Part shown: one piece after another, positions 46,306 through 55,843 of the stretch | Layout: each line of letters begins with the position of its first letter | Position numbering within the stretch: the first letter of the stretch is position 1 | Assembly (NCBI RefSeq): GCF_019634815.1 | Contig: NZ_JAHCAP010000016.1 | Coordinates: 1-64,000, forward strand | Source: Dokdonella sp. | GTDB taxonomy: Bacteria > Pseudomonadota > Gammaproteobacteria > Xanthomonadales > Rhodanobacteraceae | Reading direction: 5' to 3' | DNA length: 64,000 bases | Position numbers and translations under genes: made by a program | Notes under the pieces: generated by a model | Seen by the model: the letters and a program-made list of their open reading frames with translations, nothing else | Told to the model about the DNA's origin: nothing | Databases searched by the model: none

Positions 46306-48726
46306 TCAGAACGTGTTTCCGAACATGAACTGGATCGTTTCAGTGTCGTCGCCTTTCTGCTTGCGGATCGGTTTTGCGAAATTGATCACGATCGGGCCGA
46401 CTGGCGCACGCCACTGGAACGCCAAACCGATCGAGGCGCGCAATTGGCTGGCATCCCATGAGCGATAGTCGCGGCACAGGGTGCCGCTGCACAGGTTGTT
46501 GCGGAACACGTTGCCGACGTCGATGAAGGCAGACAGGCGCGTGCTGTCGTTGTTCTCCTTGACGAAAGGCGTCGGGAAGATGATCTCGGCCGATGCGGTG
46601 GTCTTGAGCGAGCCGCCAAGCGGCCAACGGCAATTCTTGTCGGTCGGTGGGCACAGATCGGGGTTGAAGACGAAGAACGGGCCGAGCGTGTTGTCGCGGA
46701 AGCCACGCACGTCGGAAACGCCGCCGGCATAGAAGTTCTCGAAGAAGGGCAGGCCGCCGAGATTGGCCATGTAGCGATCATGGCCGACGGCCGCAGGGTC
46801 GGCCAGCACGCTCTCGGGATCCTTCCAGGTGTCGCCATAGCCGACCGACAGATGGCCGTAGAAGGTCAGCGAATCGGTCATCCGCAGATACTGCGCGAAC
46901 TGGTAGGCGAACTTGTAATACTGCACGGTCGAGCCGGGCAGGGTGACATTGAGCGAAACCGATTGCAGCGAACCGCGGGTCGGATTCCAGAAGCGGTTGC
47001 GGGTGTCATGTGCCCACGACAGCTGCACGTTCCAGGTGTGGAAAGTACGGTGGCCGAGGTTGTCGAGGTAGTCGATGATCGGTTGCGGCGTACCGAGATA
47101 GGCGCTGCCGGTGATCAGGGTCTTGTTGACGCCGATCTGGGTGTTGATCGTGTCCGATTCGGTGATCGGGAAACCCAGGTAGATGTCGAACGAATCGGTG
47201 CTGCTGAGGTAGGCGGCGAGGTTGCTTTGACCGGCGTCGAACTTGCTGTGCTGGATGTCATAGCCAATGCCGATGCCGTCATCGGTCAGGTACGGCTCGA
47301 AATACGACAGCGAATAGCGCTGCAGGTAGGAACTGCGCTGGGCATTGACCGAGATGCGGTCGCCGGTGCCGAAGAAGTTGTTCTGCGTGATGCCGGCGCT
47401 GATGATCAGGCCCTGCACCTGCGAGTAACCCAGGCCAAAGGTGAACTGGCCGGAGTTTTGCTCCTCGACATTGACGTCGACGTCGACCTGATCTTCGCTG
47501 CCGGGAACCTTGGGCGTCTCGATTTCGACCTTGGAAAAATAGCCCAGGCGCTGCAGGCGAATGCGCGAGCGGTCGATCGCCGCCTGTGAATACCAGGAAC
47601 CTTCGAGCTGGCGCATCTCGCGCCGCAGCACCTCATCCTTGGTGCGCAGGTTGCCCTTGAACACGATGCGCCGCACATAGACGCGCTTGCCCGGATTGAT
47701 GAACAGGTTGAGCTCGACCTCGCGCTTGTCCTTGTCGATCGCGGGCAGCGGGTTGACCTCGGCGAAGGCGTAGCCGATGTTGGACAGCGCTGCCGTGATC
47801 GCATCGACCGATTGCTCGATCTTCTTGCGCGAAAAGGTCTCGCCCGGCTTGATCTGGATGAGTCCGCGCAAATCTTCCTCGCGCAGCACCAGGGTGCCGG
47901 TGAGCTTGACGTCGGTGACCTTGTAGACCTCGCCTTCCTCGATGTTCGCGGTCACGTACATCTTGCGCTTGTCGGGACTGATGCTGACCTGGGTCGATTC
48001 GACGTTGAAGTCGGCGTAGCCGCGGTCCATGTAGTAGGACTGCAGTTTTTCCAGGTCGCCCGAGAGCTTTTCGCGCGAATACTGGTCGTCCTTGCTGTAC
48101 CAGGAGGTCCAGTTCGAGGGAGAAGATTCGAATTCGCCCTCGATTTCGCTGTCGCTGTAGACCGAGTTGCCGACGATGTTGAGGTGCTTGATCTTGGCCG
48201 CCTTGCCCTCGGCGATGTTGATCGCGATCTCGACGCGGTTGCGGTCGAGATTGACGGTGGAGGTCTTGACCGAGACGTTGTACTTGCCGCGGTTGTAGTA
48301 CTGATGCGTGAGCTCGTCGCGCACTTCGCTGAGCTTGAGCGGGTCGTAGGATTCGCCCTCGGCCAGGCCGATGCCCTTGAGGCCCTTGAGCAGGTCTTCT
48401 TCCCTGATGTCCTTGTTGCCGCGGATCGCGATCTTGCTGATCTGCGGGCGCTCCTTGACCGTGATCACGAGGATGTCGCCTTGGCGTGCCAGCGCCACGT
48501 CCTTGAAGAAGCCGGTCTTGTACAGCGCGCGCACGGCCGCCTCGGCACGATCGCTGGTGAGCGCGTCGCCCTTCTCGATCGGCAGGTAGGTGAATACCGT
48601 GCCGGGCGCGATGCGCGACAGACCGTCGATGCGGATGTCCGACACCGTGAAGGGGTCGAACGCGATCGCGCTCTTTGCGGCAAGGAAGGCCAGGAGGTAG
48701 AGGGCGGCAATACGCTTCATCGTCAC
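46306..48726 (-). CDS. bamA: Outer membrane protein assembly factor BamA
   Basis: 806 residues with a signal sequence (MTMKRIAALYLLAFLAAKSA). Five POTRA domains occupy about 22-420 (e.g. FTVSDIRIDGLSRIAPGTVF), then the 16-strand barrel with the VRGF motif (SDVRGFRDNTLGPFFVF). The C-terminal residue is Phe (MFGNTF). It is the essential core of the BAM complex. It starts 87 nt after rseP. Confidence 0.96.
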   Translation of the reverse strand: MTMKRIAALYLLAFLAAKSAIAFDPFTVSDIRIDGLSRIAPGTVFTYLPIEKGDALTSDRAEAAVRALYKTGFFKDVALARQGDILVITVKERPQISKIAIRGNKDIREEDLLKGLKGIGLAEGESYDPLKLSEVRDELTHQYYNRGKYNVSVKTSTVNLDRNRVEIAINIAEGKAAKIKHLNIVGNSVYSDSEIEGEFESSPSNWTSWYSKDDQYSREKLSGDLEKLQSYYMDRGYADFNVESTQVSISPDKRKMYVTANIEEGEVYKVTDVKLTGTLVLREEDLRGLIQIKPGETFSRKKIEQSVDAITAALSNIGYAFAEVNPLPAIDKDKREVELNLFINPGKRVYVRRIVFKGNLRTKDEVLRREMRQLEGSWYSQAAIDRSRIRLQRLGYFSKVEIETPKVPGSEDQVDVDVNVEEQNSGQFTFGLGYSQVQGLIISAGITQNNFFGTGDRISVNAQRSSYLQRYSLSYFEPYLTDDGIGIGYDIQHSKFDAGQSNLAAYLSSTDSFDIYLGFPITESDTINTQIGVNKTLITGSAYLGTPQPIIDYLDNLGHRTFHTWNVQLSWAHDTRNRFWNPTRGSLQSVSLNVTLPGSTVQYYKFAYQFAQYLRMTDSLTFYGHLSVGYGDTWKDPESVLADPAAVGHDRYMANLGGLPFFENFYAGGVSDVRGFRDNTLGPFFVFNPDLCPPTDKNCRWPLGGSLKTTASAEIIFPTPFVKENNDSTRLSAFIDVGNVFRNNLCSGTLCRDYRSWDASQLRASIGLAFQWRAPVGPIVINFAKPIRKQKGDDTETIQFMFGNTF

Positions 48727-48813
48727 TTTCCGTCAGGGCGTTTCAGGGCCTGCGGCGGGCGTCGCCGCGGCCTGTTCGGGTCTTGTTGTTGTGGGTGCCT
48801 GGCGAAAGCCAGA

Positions 48814-50181
48814 TCAGGAGACGTGCCGCAGGATGTCGTTGTAGAGCGCCAGACCCATGAGGGCGACCAGCAGCACCAAACCCACATACTGACCGGCGAT
48901 CTGCACGCGCTCGCTGACCGGACTGCCTTTTGCCAGCTCGATAAGGTAATACAGCAGTGCGCCGCCGTCCAAGATCGGGATCGGCAACAGGTTCAGGATT
49001 GCCAGGCTCAGCGAGATCACGGCAAGGAAATTGAGGAACCATGCGGGCCCCAGGCTTGCCGAGGCATTGGCGGCTTCGGCAATCGTGATGATCCCCGAGA
49101 GATTCTTGAGCGAGGCCTGTCCCATCACCATCTGGCCGAGCATCGTCAAGGTCTGGTGGGTCTGGGTCCAGGTGGTCGACAGCGCCTGCGGAATCGCATC
49201 GAGCGGGCCGTAGCGCAGGGTGGCGTCGTAATGCGGGCTGATCGGTTGCGGTGAAATGCCGAGCAGCCATGCGGGCGCTCCGGAGTGGCCGGCATCGGGA
49301 TTGGCCTTGGGCCGGGCGCTGACGGCCAGGCGCTGACCGTCACGGTCGACCACGATCGCCAACGCCTGTCCTTGCGGCGCATGGCTCTGGATCGCCTTGG
49401 AGACTTCGCGCCAGTCGCCAATCGACTGGCCGCCGATGCTGATCACGCGGTCACCTTCGCGCAGGCCGGCCTGCGCGGCCGCGCCATCGGCCACGGCCTT
49501 GCCGATGACTGGCGGCAGGGCCAGCTGTTGCGGGGTCAGGCCGATGCGTTCGTAGATCACTTGCTGGTCGATGTCGGCCGGCAAATGCGAGAGCGCCAAA
49601 GTGTGTTCGCTGCTGCCGTGGTCGGCACTGCTCACGCTGACGCGAACGTCCGTGCGCGACATGCCCGCCGCGACCAGACGATCGCCGGCGCCAGTCCAGT
49701 TTTCGACCGGCTTGCCATCGATCGCGGTGATGCGCTCACCGGCCTTGAGGCCGGCTTCGGCCGCCAACCCGCTGACGTGGCCGATGATCGGCTGGTAGTC
49801 GGGTTTGCCGATCACGAACATCAGCCAGAACGCAGCCAACGTGAAGATCAGGTTGAAGGCCGGCCCTGCCGCGGCGATGGCCATGCGCTGGCCGACCGGT
49901 TTGCGATTGAACGAGGCGCTCACATCCTCGGGTGCGACCGGCGCATCCGGGTCGCGCTCGTCGAGCATCTTGACGTAGCCGCCCAGCGGAATCGCCGCCA
50001 CCACGAACTGGGTGCCGTGACGATCGAAGCGCGACCACAGCGCCGGGCCGAAGCCGACCGAGAACTTGAGCACCTTGACGCCGCAGCGGCGGGCGATCAC
50101 GAAATGCCCGTACTCGTGGAAGGTGATGAGGAGGCCCAAGGTGACGATCAGCCACCAGACCGAACCGAAAAATGCGCTCAT
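48814..50181 (-). CDS. rseP: Regulator of sigma-E protease RseP
   Basis: 455 residues, a membrane-embedded site-2 zinc protease. HEYGH (about 22-26) and LDGG in PIPILDGGALLYYLIE are the catalytic ligands, and two PDZ domains lie between. It cleaves the anti-sigma factor RseA in the envelope-stress pathway. It overlaps dxr by 4 nt. Confidence 0.95.
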   Translation of the reverse strand: MSAFFGSVWWLIVTLGLLITFHEYGHFVIARRCGVKVLKFSVGFGPALWSRFDRHGTQFVVAAIPLGGYVKMLDERDPDAPVAPEDVSASFNRKPVGQRMAIAAAGPAFNLIFTLAAFWLMFVIGKPDYQPIIGHVSGLAAEAGLKAGERITAIDGKPVENWTGAGDRLVAAGMSRTDVRVSVSSADHGSSEHTLALSHLPADIDQQVIYERIGLTPQQLALPPVIGKAVADGAAAQAGLREGDRVISIGGQSIGDWREVSKAIQSHAPQGQALAIVVDRDGQRLAVSARPKANPDAGHSGAPAWLLGISPQPISPHYDATLRYGPLDAIPQALSTTWTQTHQTLTMLGQMVMGQASLKNLSGIITIAEAANASASLGPAWFLNFLAVISLSLAILNLLPIPILDGGALLYYLIELAKGSPVSERVQIAGQYVGLVLLVALMGLALYNDILRHVS

Positions 50182-51374
50182 GAATGGGCAGGGGTGCGCG
50201 AAGAGAGGGTGTCGATGATACGGTGCGCTTGCCTGCGCGCAGTTAAATCGGCGTCAAGTATCGTGGCAAGGTCATTGCCGGCGAGTGGCGGCGCGGTTTC
50301 GAGGCAGCGCTCGATGGTTTCGGCGATGGCGAGAAAGGGCAGGCGCCCGGCGAGAAACGCGGCCACCGCTTCCTCGTTGGCGGCATTGAGCACGATCGGT
50401 GCGCTGCCGCCGGCGCGCAGCGCCGCATATGCCAGGGCAAGGCCGCGAAAGGTGTCGAGGTCGGGCTTCTCGAAATCAAGACGTGCGGCGAGGGCGAGAT
50501 CGAGTGTCGCCACGCCCGCCTCGATCCGCTGCGGCCAGCCCAGCGCATAGGCGATCGCGGTGCGCATGTCGGGTTGACCGAGCTGGGCCAGCAGCGAGCC
50601 GTCGATGTATTCCACCAGCGAGTGGATCAGGCTCTGCGGATGCACCACCACCTCGATGCAGTCGGGCGCGGCCTCGAACAAGTGGTGGGCCTCGATGACT
50701 TCAAGTCCCTTGTTGACGAGTGTCGCCGAATCGACCGAGATCTTGCGACCCATGCGCCAGTTCGGGTGCGCGCAGGCCTCATCGGGCGTGATGGCGGCAA
50801 GGGCGCTGCGGCTGCGGCCGCGGAATGGCCCGCCCGAGGCGGTGAGCACGATGCGGCGCACGCCCGCGGCGGCGAGCGTGCCGCCACGATGCGGCAGGCA
50901 CTGGAACACCGCGTTGTGCTCGGAGTCGAGCGGCAGGAGTTCTCCGCCGCCTTCGCGCAGCGCAGCCTTGAGCAGACTGCCGGCCATCACCACCGCTTCC
51001 TTGTTGGCCAGCAGCAGGCGTTTGCCCGCGCGCGCCGCGGCGAGGGTCGATTCGAGCCCCGCGGCGCCGACGATTGCCGCGACCACGGTGTCGCAATGGC
51101 TGCCGGCGGCAGCCTCGATCAGCGCCTGCGGCCCGCTTTCGATGCGGCAGTGCGTGCCATCGGCACGCAGGCGCTCACGCAGTTCGGTCGCGCAGGCAGG
51201 ATCGGCGATCACCGCGAGTTCGGGCCGGAACTTCGCGCACAAGGCGGCCAGTGCCGCGGCATTGCGGTGCGCGGCGAGGGCACCGATGCGGAAGCGATCG
51301 GGGTGGCGCGCGACCACGTCGAGCGTGCTTGCACCGATCGAGCCGGTGGCACCCAGTACCGAGAGGGATCTCAT
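50178..51374 (-). CDS. dxr: 1-deoxy-D-xylulose-5-phosphate reductoisomerase
   Basis: 398 residues. N-terminal NADPH fold (LSVLGATGSIGASTLDVV), LANKEAVVMAGSLL and LPLDSEHNAVFQCL with the metal and substrate ligands. First committed step of the MEP isoprenoid pathway, supplying the precursor for UppS. Overlaps cdsA and rseP by 4 nt each. Confidence 0.96.
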   Translation of the reverse strand: MRSLSVLGATGSIGASTLDVVARHPDRFRIGALAAHRNAAALAALCAKFRPELAVIADPACATELRERLRADGTHCRIESGPQALIEAAAGSHCDTVVAAIVGAAGLESTLAAARAGKRLLLANKEAVVMAGSLLKAALREGGGELLPLDSEHNAVFQCLPHRGGTLAAAGVRRIVLTASGGPFRGRSRSALAAITPDEACAHPNWRMGRKISVDSATLVNKGLEVIEAHHLFEAAPDCIEVVVHPQSLIHSLVEYIDGSLLAQLGQPDMRTAIAYALGWPQRIEAGVATLDLALAARLDFEKPDLDTFRGLALAYAALRAGGSAPIVLNAANEEAVAAFLAGRLPFLAIAETIERCLETAPPLAGNDLATILDADLTARRQAHRIIDTLSSRTPAHS

Positions 51375-52201
51375 GACTGGCGCAGCAGGTCGAGGAGGGC
51401 CTTGCCCGCAGCGAACACCGGCAGCGCGGCGAGCAGGCTGTCGGCGCGGTCGAGCAGGCCGCCGTGGCCGGGAAACAGTGCGCCCGAATCCTTCACGCTA
51501 GCCTGCCGCTTGAGCAGGCTTTCGATCAGATCGCCGACCACCGAGGCGAGCACCACCAGCAGCGCCAGCACCAACAAGGCCGCCAGCCAGCCATCGCGCC
51601 AGCCCAGCAGCCAGCCGCCAACCAAGGCGACCGCGCCACCGAGGCCGAGCGCACCCCACAGGCCGGCGCGCGTCTTGTTCGGACTGATGCGCGGCGCGAG
51701 CTTGGTGGTACCAAAGCGCACGCCGGCGAAATAGGCGCCGGTATCGGCGGCCCATACCAGCATCACCGCGAACAGCGTCCACCATGGCCCATGCGGCGTC
51801 TGCGCGTGGAGCTGCATCAGTGCGAGCCAGGCCGGGATGATCGCCAGTTCGCAGGCGAGCAGCTTGAGCAGCAGGTTTTCACGCGTGGGCGCAGCCGCCC
51901 AGCTGAAATGGCGCAGCCACAACAGGGTCAGCAGCCAGAAACCCACGCCGGCCGCGATCACGTAGCCTGCCGCCGCGTGGCCATGCAGCGACCAGGCCAG
52001 CGCAAACAGCGCTGCGCTCGCCAGCACGAAGGCCAAGCGCAGTGCGCTGCCTTGCAGTCCGGCCAGGGCCGACCATTCCCAGGCCGCACCCAGGAACAAC
52101 GCGGCGACGATCAGCGCGAACACCCAGGTCGGCGACAGCAGCACTGCGGCAATTGCCAGCGGCGTGAGGATGAGGGCGGTGATCGTGCGTTGCTTGAGCA
52201 A
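51371..52201 (-). CDS. cdsA: Phosphatidate cytidylyltransferase
   Basis: 276 residues, about eight membrane helices. The family signature DLIESLLKRQASVKDSGALF and PGHGGLLDRADSLL is intact. It makes CDP-diacylglycerol for all phospholipids. It starts 5 nt after uppS ends. Confidence 0.95.
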   Translation of the reverse strand: MLKQRTITALILTPLAIAAVLLSPTWVFALIVAALFLGAAWEWSALAGLQGSALRLAFVLASAALFALAWSLHGHAAAGYVIAAGVGFWLLTLLWLRHFSWAAAPTRENLLLKLLACELAIIPAWLALMQLHAQTPHGPWWTLFAVMLVWAADTGAYFAGVRFGTTKLAPRISPNKTRAGLWGALGLGGAVALVGGWLLGWRDGWLAALLVLALLVVLASVVGDLIESLLKRQASVKDSGALFPGHGGLLDRADSLLAALPVFAAGKALLDLLRQS

Positions 52202-52206
52202 GGGAT

Positions 52207-52929
52207 TCAGCCGGTGGCGCGCACTTGCGCGGAAGTCTGGCCGTAGCGGCGCTCGCGTCGGGCGAAGGTGTCGATCGCCGCATCGAGTGCGGCAGCATCG
52301 AAATCAGGCCACAGCACGGGGCTGAAATACAGCTCCGCGTAGGCGATCTGCCACAACAGGAAGTTGCTCACGCGTACTTCGCCGCCGGTGCGGATGAAAA
52401 GGTCGACCGGCGCCTGCTCGGCCAGACAGGTGTGGCGGCCGAGCAGGTCCTCGTCGATCGCCTCGATCGCCACTTCGCCGCGCAGCGCCGCCGCGGCGAG
52501 CGTGCGCGCGGCTTGGCTGATGTCCCAGCGTCCGCCGTAGTTGACCGCGATGTTGAGGCGCAACGCGGTGTTGCCCGCGGTGCGCGCCATTGCCGCGCGC
52601 ATGCGCGTGGCCAGTTCGGCATCGAAGCGTTCGAGATCGCCGACGAAGTTCAGGCGCACGCCATTGCGGTGAAGTTCGTCCACCTCGCTGTCGAGCGCCT
52701 TGACGAACAGTTGCATCAGCGCGCCGACTTCCTCGTCGGGCCGACTCCAGTTCTCGCTCGAGAACGCGAACAGCGTGAGCGATTCGACGCCGCGCTGGCG
52801 ACAGTGTTCGACCGTCGCGCGCACCGCCTTCTGCCCTTCGCGGTGACCGAGCTTGCGCGGCAGGTGCCGGCGCTGGGCCCAACGACCGTTGCCGTCCATG
52901 ACGATGGCGATGTGGCGCGGAATGGACAT
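52207..52929 (-). CDS. uppS: Undecaprenyl diphosphate synthase
   Basis: 240 residues. HIAIVMDGNGRWAQRR with the catalytic Asp, SLTLFAFSSENWSRP and DLFIRTGGEVRVSNFLLWQ are typical cis-prenyltransferase blocks. It makes the lipid carrier for peptidoglycan and O-antigen. The ATG MSIPRHIAI was chosen over a longer frame whose N-terminus is not conserved. Confidence 0.95.
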   Translation of the reverse strand: MSIPRHIAIVMDGNGRWAQRRHLPRKLGHREGQKAVRATVEHCRQRGVESLTLFAFSSENWSRPDEEVGALMQLFVKALDSEVDELHRNGVRLNFVGDLERFDAELATRMRAAMARTAGNTALRLNIAVNYGGRWDISQAARTLAAAALRGEVAIEAIDEDLLGRHTCLAEQAPVDLFIRTGGEVRVSNFLLWQIAYAELYFSPVLWPDFDAAALDAAIDTFARRERRYGQTSAQVRATG

Positions 52930-53044
52930 GCAGTACCGGAAGTCGGTGGCGTTGAAGTCGTCAAGCGGTGGCGAAGTACGGGGCACCGGGACATGGCGAA
53001 CGCCGGCGATGCAAGGAGCCGGGCGGTTCCCCAATCCCGGCCTC

Positions 53045-53602
53045 TCACATCGACATCAGTTCGTCTTCCTTGGCCTTGACCACCGCGTCGACATCCTTGA
53101 CGAACTTGTCGGTGAATTTCTGGATCTCGTCCTCGGCGCGATGCTCGTCGTCCTCGCTGATCTTCTTTTCCTTGAGCAGTTCCTTGGCCTGATGCAGCGC
53201 GTCGCGGCGCACGTTGCGCACTGCAACCTTGGCATTCTCGCCTTCGTGGGAAACGTGCTTGGACAGCTCCTTGCGGCGCTCCTCGGTGAGCGGCGGCAGA
53301 TTGATGCGAATCACCTGGCCGACAGTGGTGGGGGTCAGTCCCAGGTCGGAGGCGAGAATCGCCTTCTCGATCGGCCCGACCATCGACTTCTCGTAAGGCG
53401 TGATGGTGATCGAGCGCGCATCGGCGATGGCGACGCTGGCCACCTGGGTAATCGGCGTGTCACTGCCGTAGTAAGGCACCTTGAGGGGTTCGATCAGGGC
53501 CGTGCTGGCGCGGCCGGTGCGCAGGCGCGTGAGTTCCAGACGGAGCGATTCGACGCTCTTGTGCATGCGCGTCTGCGCATCCTTCTTGATCGTGTCGAGC
53601 AT
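53045..53602 (-). CDS. frr: Ribosome recycling factor
   Basis: 185 residues, the exact family length. A tRNA-like helical bundle with RTGRASTALIEPLKVPYYGS and NVRRDALHQAKELLKEKKIS. With EF-G it splits the ribosome after termination. It lies 82 nt after pyrH. Confidence 0.97.
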   Translation of the reverse strand: MLDTIKKDAQTRMHKSVESLRLELTRLRTGRASTALIEPLKVPYYGSDTPITQVASVAIADARSITITPYEKSMVGPIEKAILASDLGLTPTTVGQVIRINLPPLTEERRKELSKHVSHEGENAKVAVRNVRRDALHQAKELLKEKKISEDDEHRAEDEIQKFTDKFVKDVDAVVKAKEDELMSM

Positions 53603-53684
53603 GGTGCGGATTCGGCAGGCGGTCGGGAAAGAGGCCCGCAGTATAGCAGCGGGCACCCGCCGGACAGGCCGTCGGCCGCGGCGA

Positions 53685-54410
53685 TCAGCCGCGCACGCTG
53701 ACCAGGGTGCCGATCGGTTCGCCGCGCATGATGCGCATGAGGTCACCTTCGCGCGACATGTCGTAGATGCGCAGCGGCACCTTGTTGTCACGGCACAGCG
53801 CAATCGCGCTGGTGTCCATCACCTGCAGGTTGCGCTCGATCACCTCGTTATAGCTCAGGCGCTCGTAGCGCGTGGCAGTCGGATCCTTGGCCGGATCGGC
53901 GCTGTAGACGCCATCGACCTTGGTCGCCTTGAGCAGCAGGTCGGCGCCGATCTCGATCGCGCGCAGCGCCGCCGCCGAGTCGGTGGTGAAGAACGGATTG
54001 CCGGTGCCGGCCGCGAACAGCGCGATGCGGCCCTTTTCGATGTGACGGATTGCGCGGCGGCGGATGAAGTCCTCGCACACCTCGTTGATCTTGATCGCGC
54101 TCATCGTGCGTGCATAACCGCCGGCCTTCTCGATCGCATCCTGCATCGCCAGCGCATTCATCACCGTTGCCAGCATGCCCATGTGGTCGGCGGTGACGCG
54201 GTCCATGCCGGCGGCAGCCAATCCGGCACCACGAAAGATGTTGCCGCCGCCGATCACCACGCCGACCTGCACGCCGGCCTTCTGCACCTCGATGATCTCG
54301 CGCGCGAGGCGGTGCAACACCTTGGGGTCGATGCCGTAATCGGCCTCACCCATGAGTGCCTCGCCGGAGAGCTTGAGCAGGATGCGTTTGTGCTTGAGAT
54401 CGCTGGGCAT
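53685..54410 (-). CDS. pyrH: Uridylate kinase
   Basis: 241 residues, UMP to [17 protein letters not shown] at the start, [20 protein letters not shown], and [20 protein letters not shown] are diagnostic. ATG 54410 gives the family N-terminus. It sits downstream of a 5.6-kb insert that separates it from tsf. Confidence 0.96.
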   Translation of the reverse strand: MPSDLKHKRILLKLSGEALMGEADYGIDPKVLHRLAREIIEVQKAGVQVGVVIGGGNIFRGAGLAAAGMDRVTADHMGMLATVMNALAMQDAIEKAGGYARTMSAIKINEVCEDFIRRRAIRHIEKGRIALFAAGTGNPFFTTDSAAALRAIEIGADLLLKATKVDGVYSADPAKDPTATRYERLSYNEVIERNLQVMDTSAIALCRDNKVPLRIYDMSREGDLMRIMRGEPIGTLVSVRG

Positions 54411-54472
54411 GGGAATTTCCGGCAGGCAAAACGCGCGCATTGTAGCTCAGTGCACGCGCGCAGCGCTGCGCT

Positions 54473-55714
54473 TCAAATGATGCGAGCGATCCACCCGATG
54501 CGGCGCAAGGTCGCGGCGATGGCCCAACTCGAAGCCCATGCCGTGATGCAGACAACGCTGCCTTTCAGCGCGCCGGGCCAGTCGGCCGGAAGCAGGGAAA
54601 ACTGCAGCCAGGTCACCACCACGTAATGCACGAGGTAGATGCCGTAGGCGTTGCGGGCGAGGCTGTCGAAAACCGCACGGCGCTTGCGTGCGAAGCGCAG
54701 AAACAGCGACAGGAAGGCGATCGAGGAGGCGGTGCAGGAGACCGCGAAGGCGATCGAGGTTGCGGTTTCGAGTCCCGTGATCGACTGTCCCCTGGCACCG
54801 AGGGTCAGCAAGGTGATGAAGAGGGCGACCAAGAGGAAAAATGCGCCCGGAGCAAGCTGCGACCACAACAGCCAGCGGTGGGCAAGGCCGTCGTCTGCGG
54901 CGATCACGCTGCGTTCGACGCCCCACGCGCCGACACCGACGCCGATCGCGAAGAAGCCCAGATACAGCGCGATGCGGCTGGTCTGCACGAAGTACGGCCC
55001 GAAGCTCGACCATGCCGAGGTGTCGACACTGGCGGCGAGTGGCACATAGCCGGCGACCGCGATCAGCGCGGTCCAGCCGAAGAAGGCCGCCGGCGAGCGC
55101 GTCGCGAGGAATTTGCCTGCAGCCCCGACCGCGCCCGGTGCGATCCGCCACAGCAACGCAGCGAGCGCATCGAAGGCGAGCAGAACCCAGAGGAACCACG
55201 CCGGCCCCGCCGGCCAGACGCCGAGTCCGAGCCAAGCCTGTGCGAATCCGCCGAGGCCCGGCGCGCCGCCTCGTTGCAGCCATGCCGGGTAATAGGCGAG
55301 CGGAGCAAGCACCAGCACGGAAACCAGAAATGGCACTCCCAGTCGTCGGCCGCGCTCGCGCAAGTACGCCCCGGCTCCCTTGCGCTGTATCCCCGGCCAG
55401 ACGAACAGGCCCGACAGCAGGAACATCAGCGACATGAAGAAGGTGTCATTGAAGCCAACGAACAGATCGACTCCGGCCCAATGCCGTGCATCGACGATGG
55501 GGAACGCGCTCCAAAGCAGGTTTTCGCCGCTGAAGCTCGCCGGCGAGGGCGCATACGGATGGTAGGCAAGCACGGCATGGTGGGCGACGACCAGCAGGGT
55601 GATGAAGCTGCGCAGGTAGTCGATGGCGACAAGACGCGGCCCGGTGCGATGGCCGTGATCGATCGAGCCGATGGCCGGCAATGCAGGGGCGTTTGCGGAA
55701 GCGCTCGTCGGCAT
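54473..55714 (-). CDS. Acyltransferase 3 family membrane protein
   Basis: 413 residues, about ten helices. RLVAIDYLRSFITLLVVAHH carries the catalytic His pair, and FMSLMFLLSGLFV follows. It is related to glucan O-succinyl/acetyltransferases. It lies 62 nt upstream of pyrH. A GTG directly before the ATG is a possible earlier start. It is a second, distinct member of this family in the window; substrate unknown. Confidence 0.85.
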   Translation of the reverse strand: MPTSASANAPALPAIGSIDHGHRTGPRLVAIDYLRSFITLLVVAHHAVLAYHPYAPSPASFSGENLLWSAFPIVDARHWAGVDLFVGFNDTFFMSLMFLLSGLFVWPGIQRKGAGAYLRERGRRLGVPFLVSVLVLAPLAYYPAWLQRGGAPGLGGFAQAWLGLGVWPAGPAWFLWVLLAFDALAALLWRIAPGAVGAAGKFLATRSPAAFFGWTALIAVAGYVPLAASVDTSAWSSFGPYFVQTSRIALYLGFFAIGVGVGAWGVERSVIAADDGLAHRWLLWSQLAPGAFFLLVALFITLLTLGARGQSITGLETATSIAFAVSCTASSIAFLSLFLRFARKRRAVFDSLARNAYGIYLVHYVVVTWLQFSLLPADWPGALKGSVVCITAWASSWAIAATLRRIGWIARII

Positions 55715-55843
55715 CACGCCTGCCCCTTGCGTGCAGCGTGGTTGCGGGCGGTGCCGGCAAGCGGTGCGGATTGACGGTCGTGCACGGTTTGGCTCCTCGA
55801 TGGAAAAGGTTGGAAGGGAAAAACGCGGCTGGGGCGCTGCAGG

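Noticed and set aside
48727..48813. Sigma-E promoter before bamA
   Set aside because: Expected from E. coli, but no GAACTT...TCAAA-like pair is visible in the 87-bp gap.
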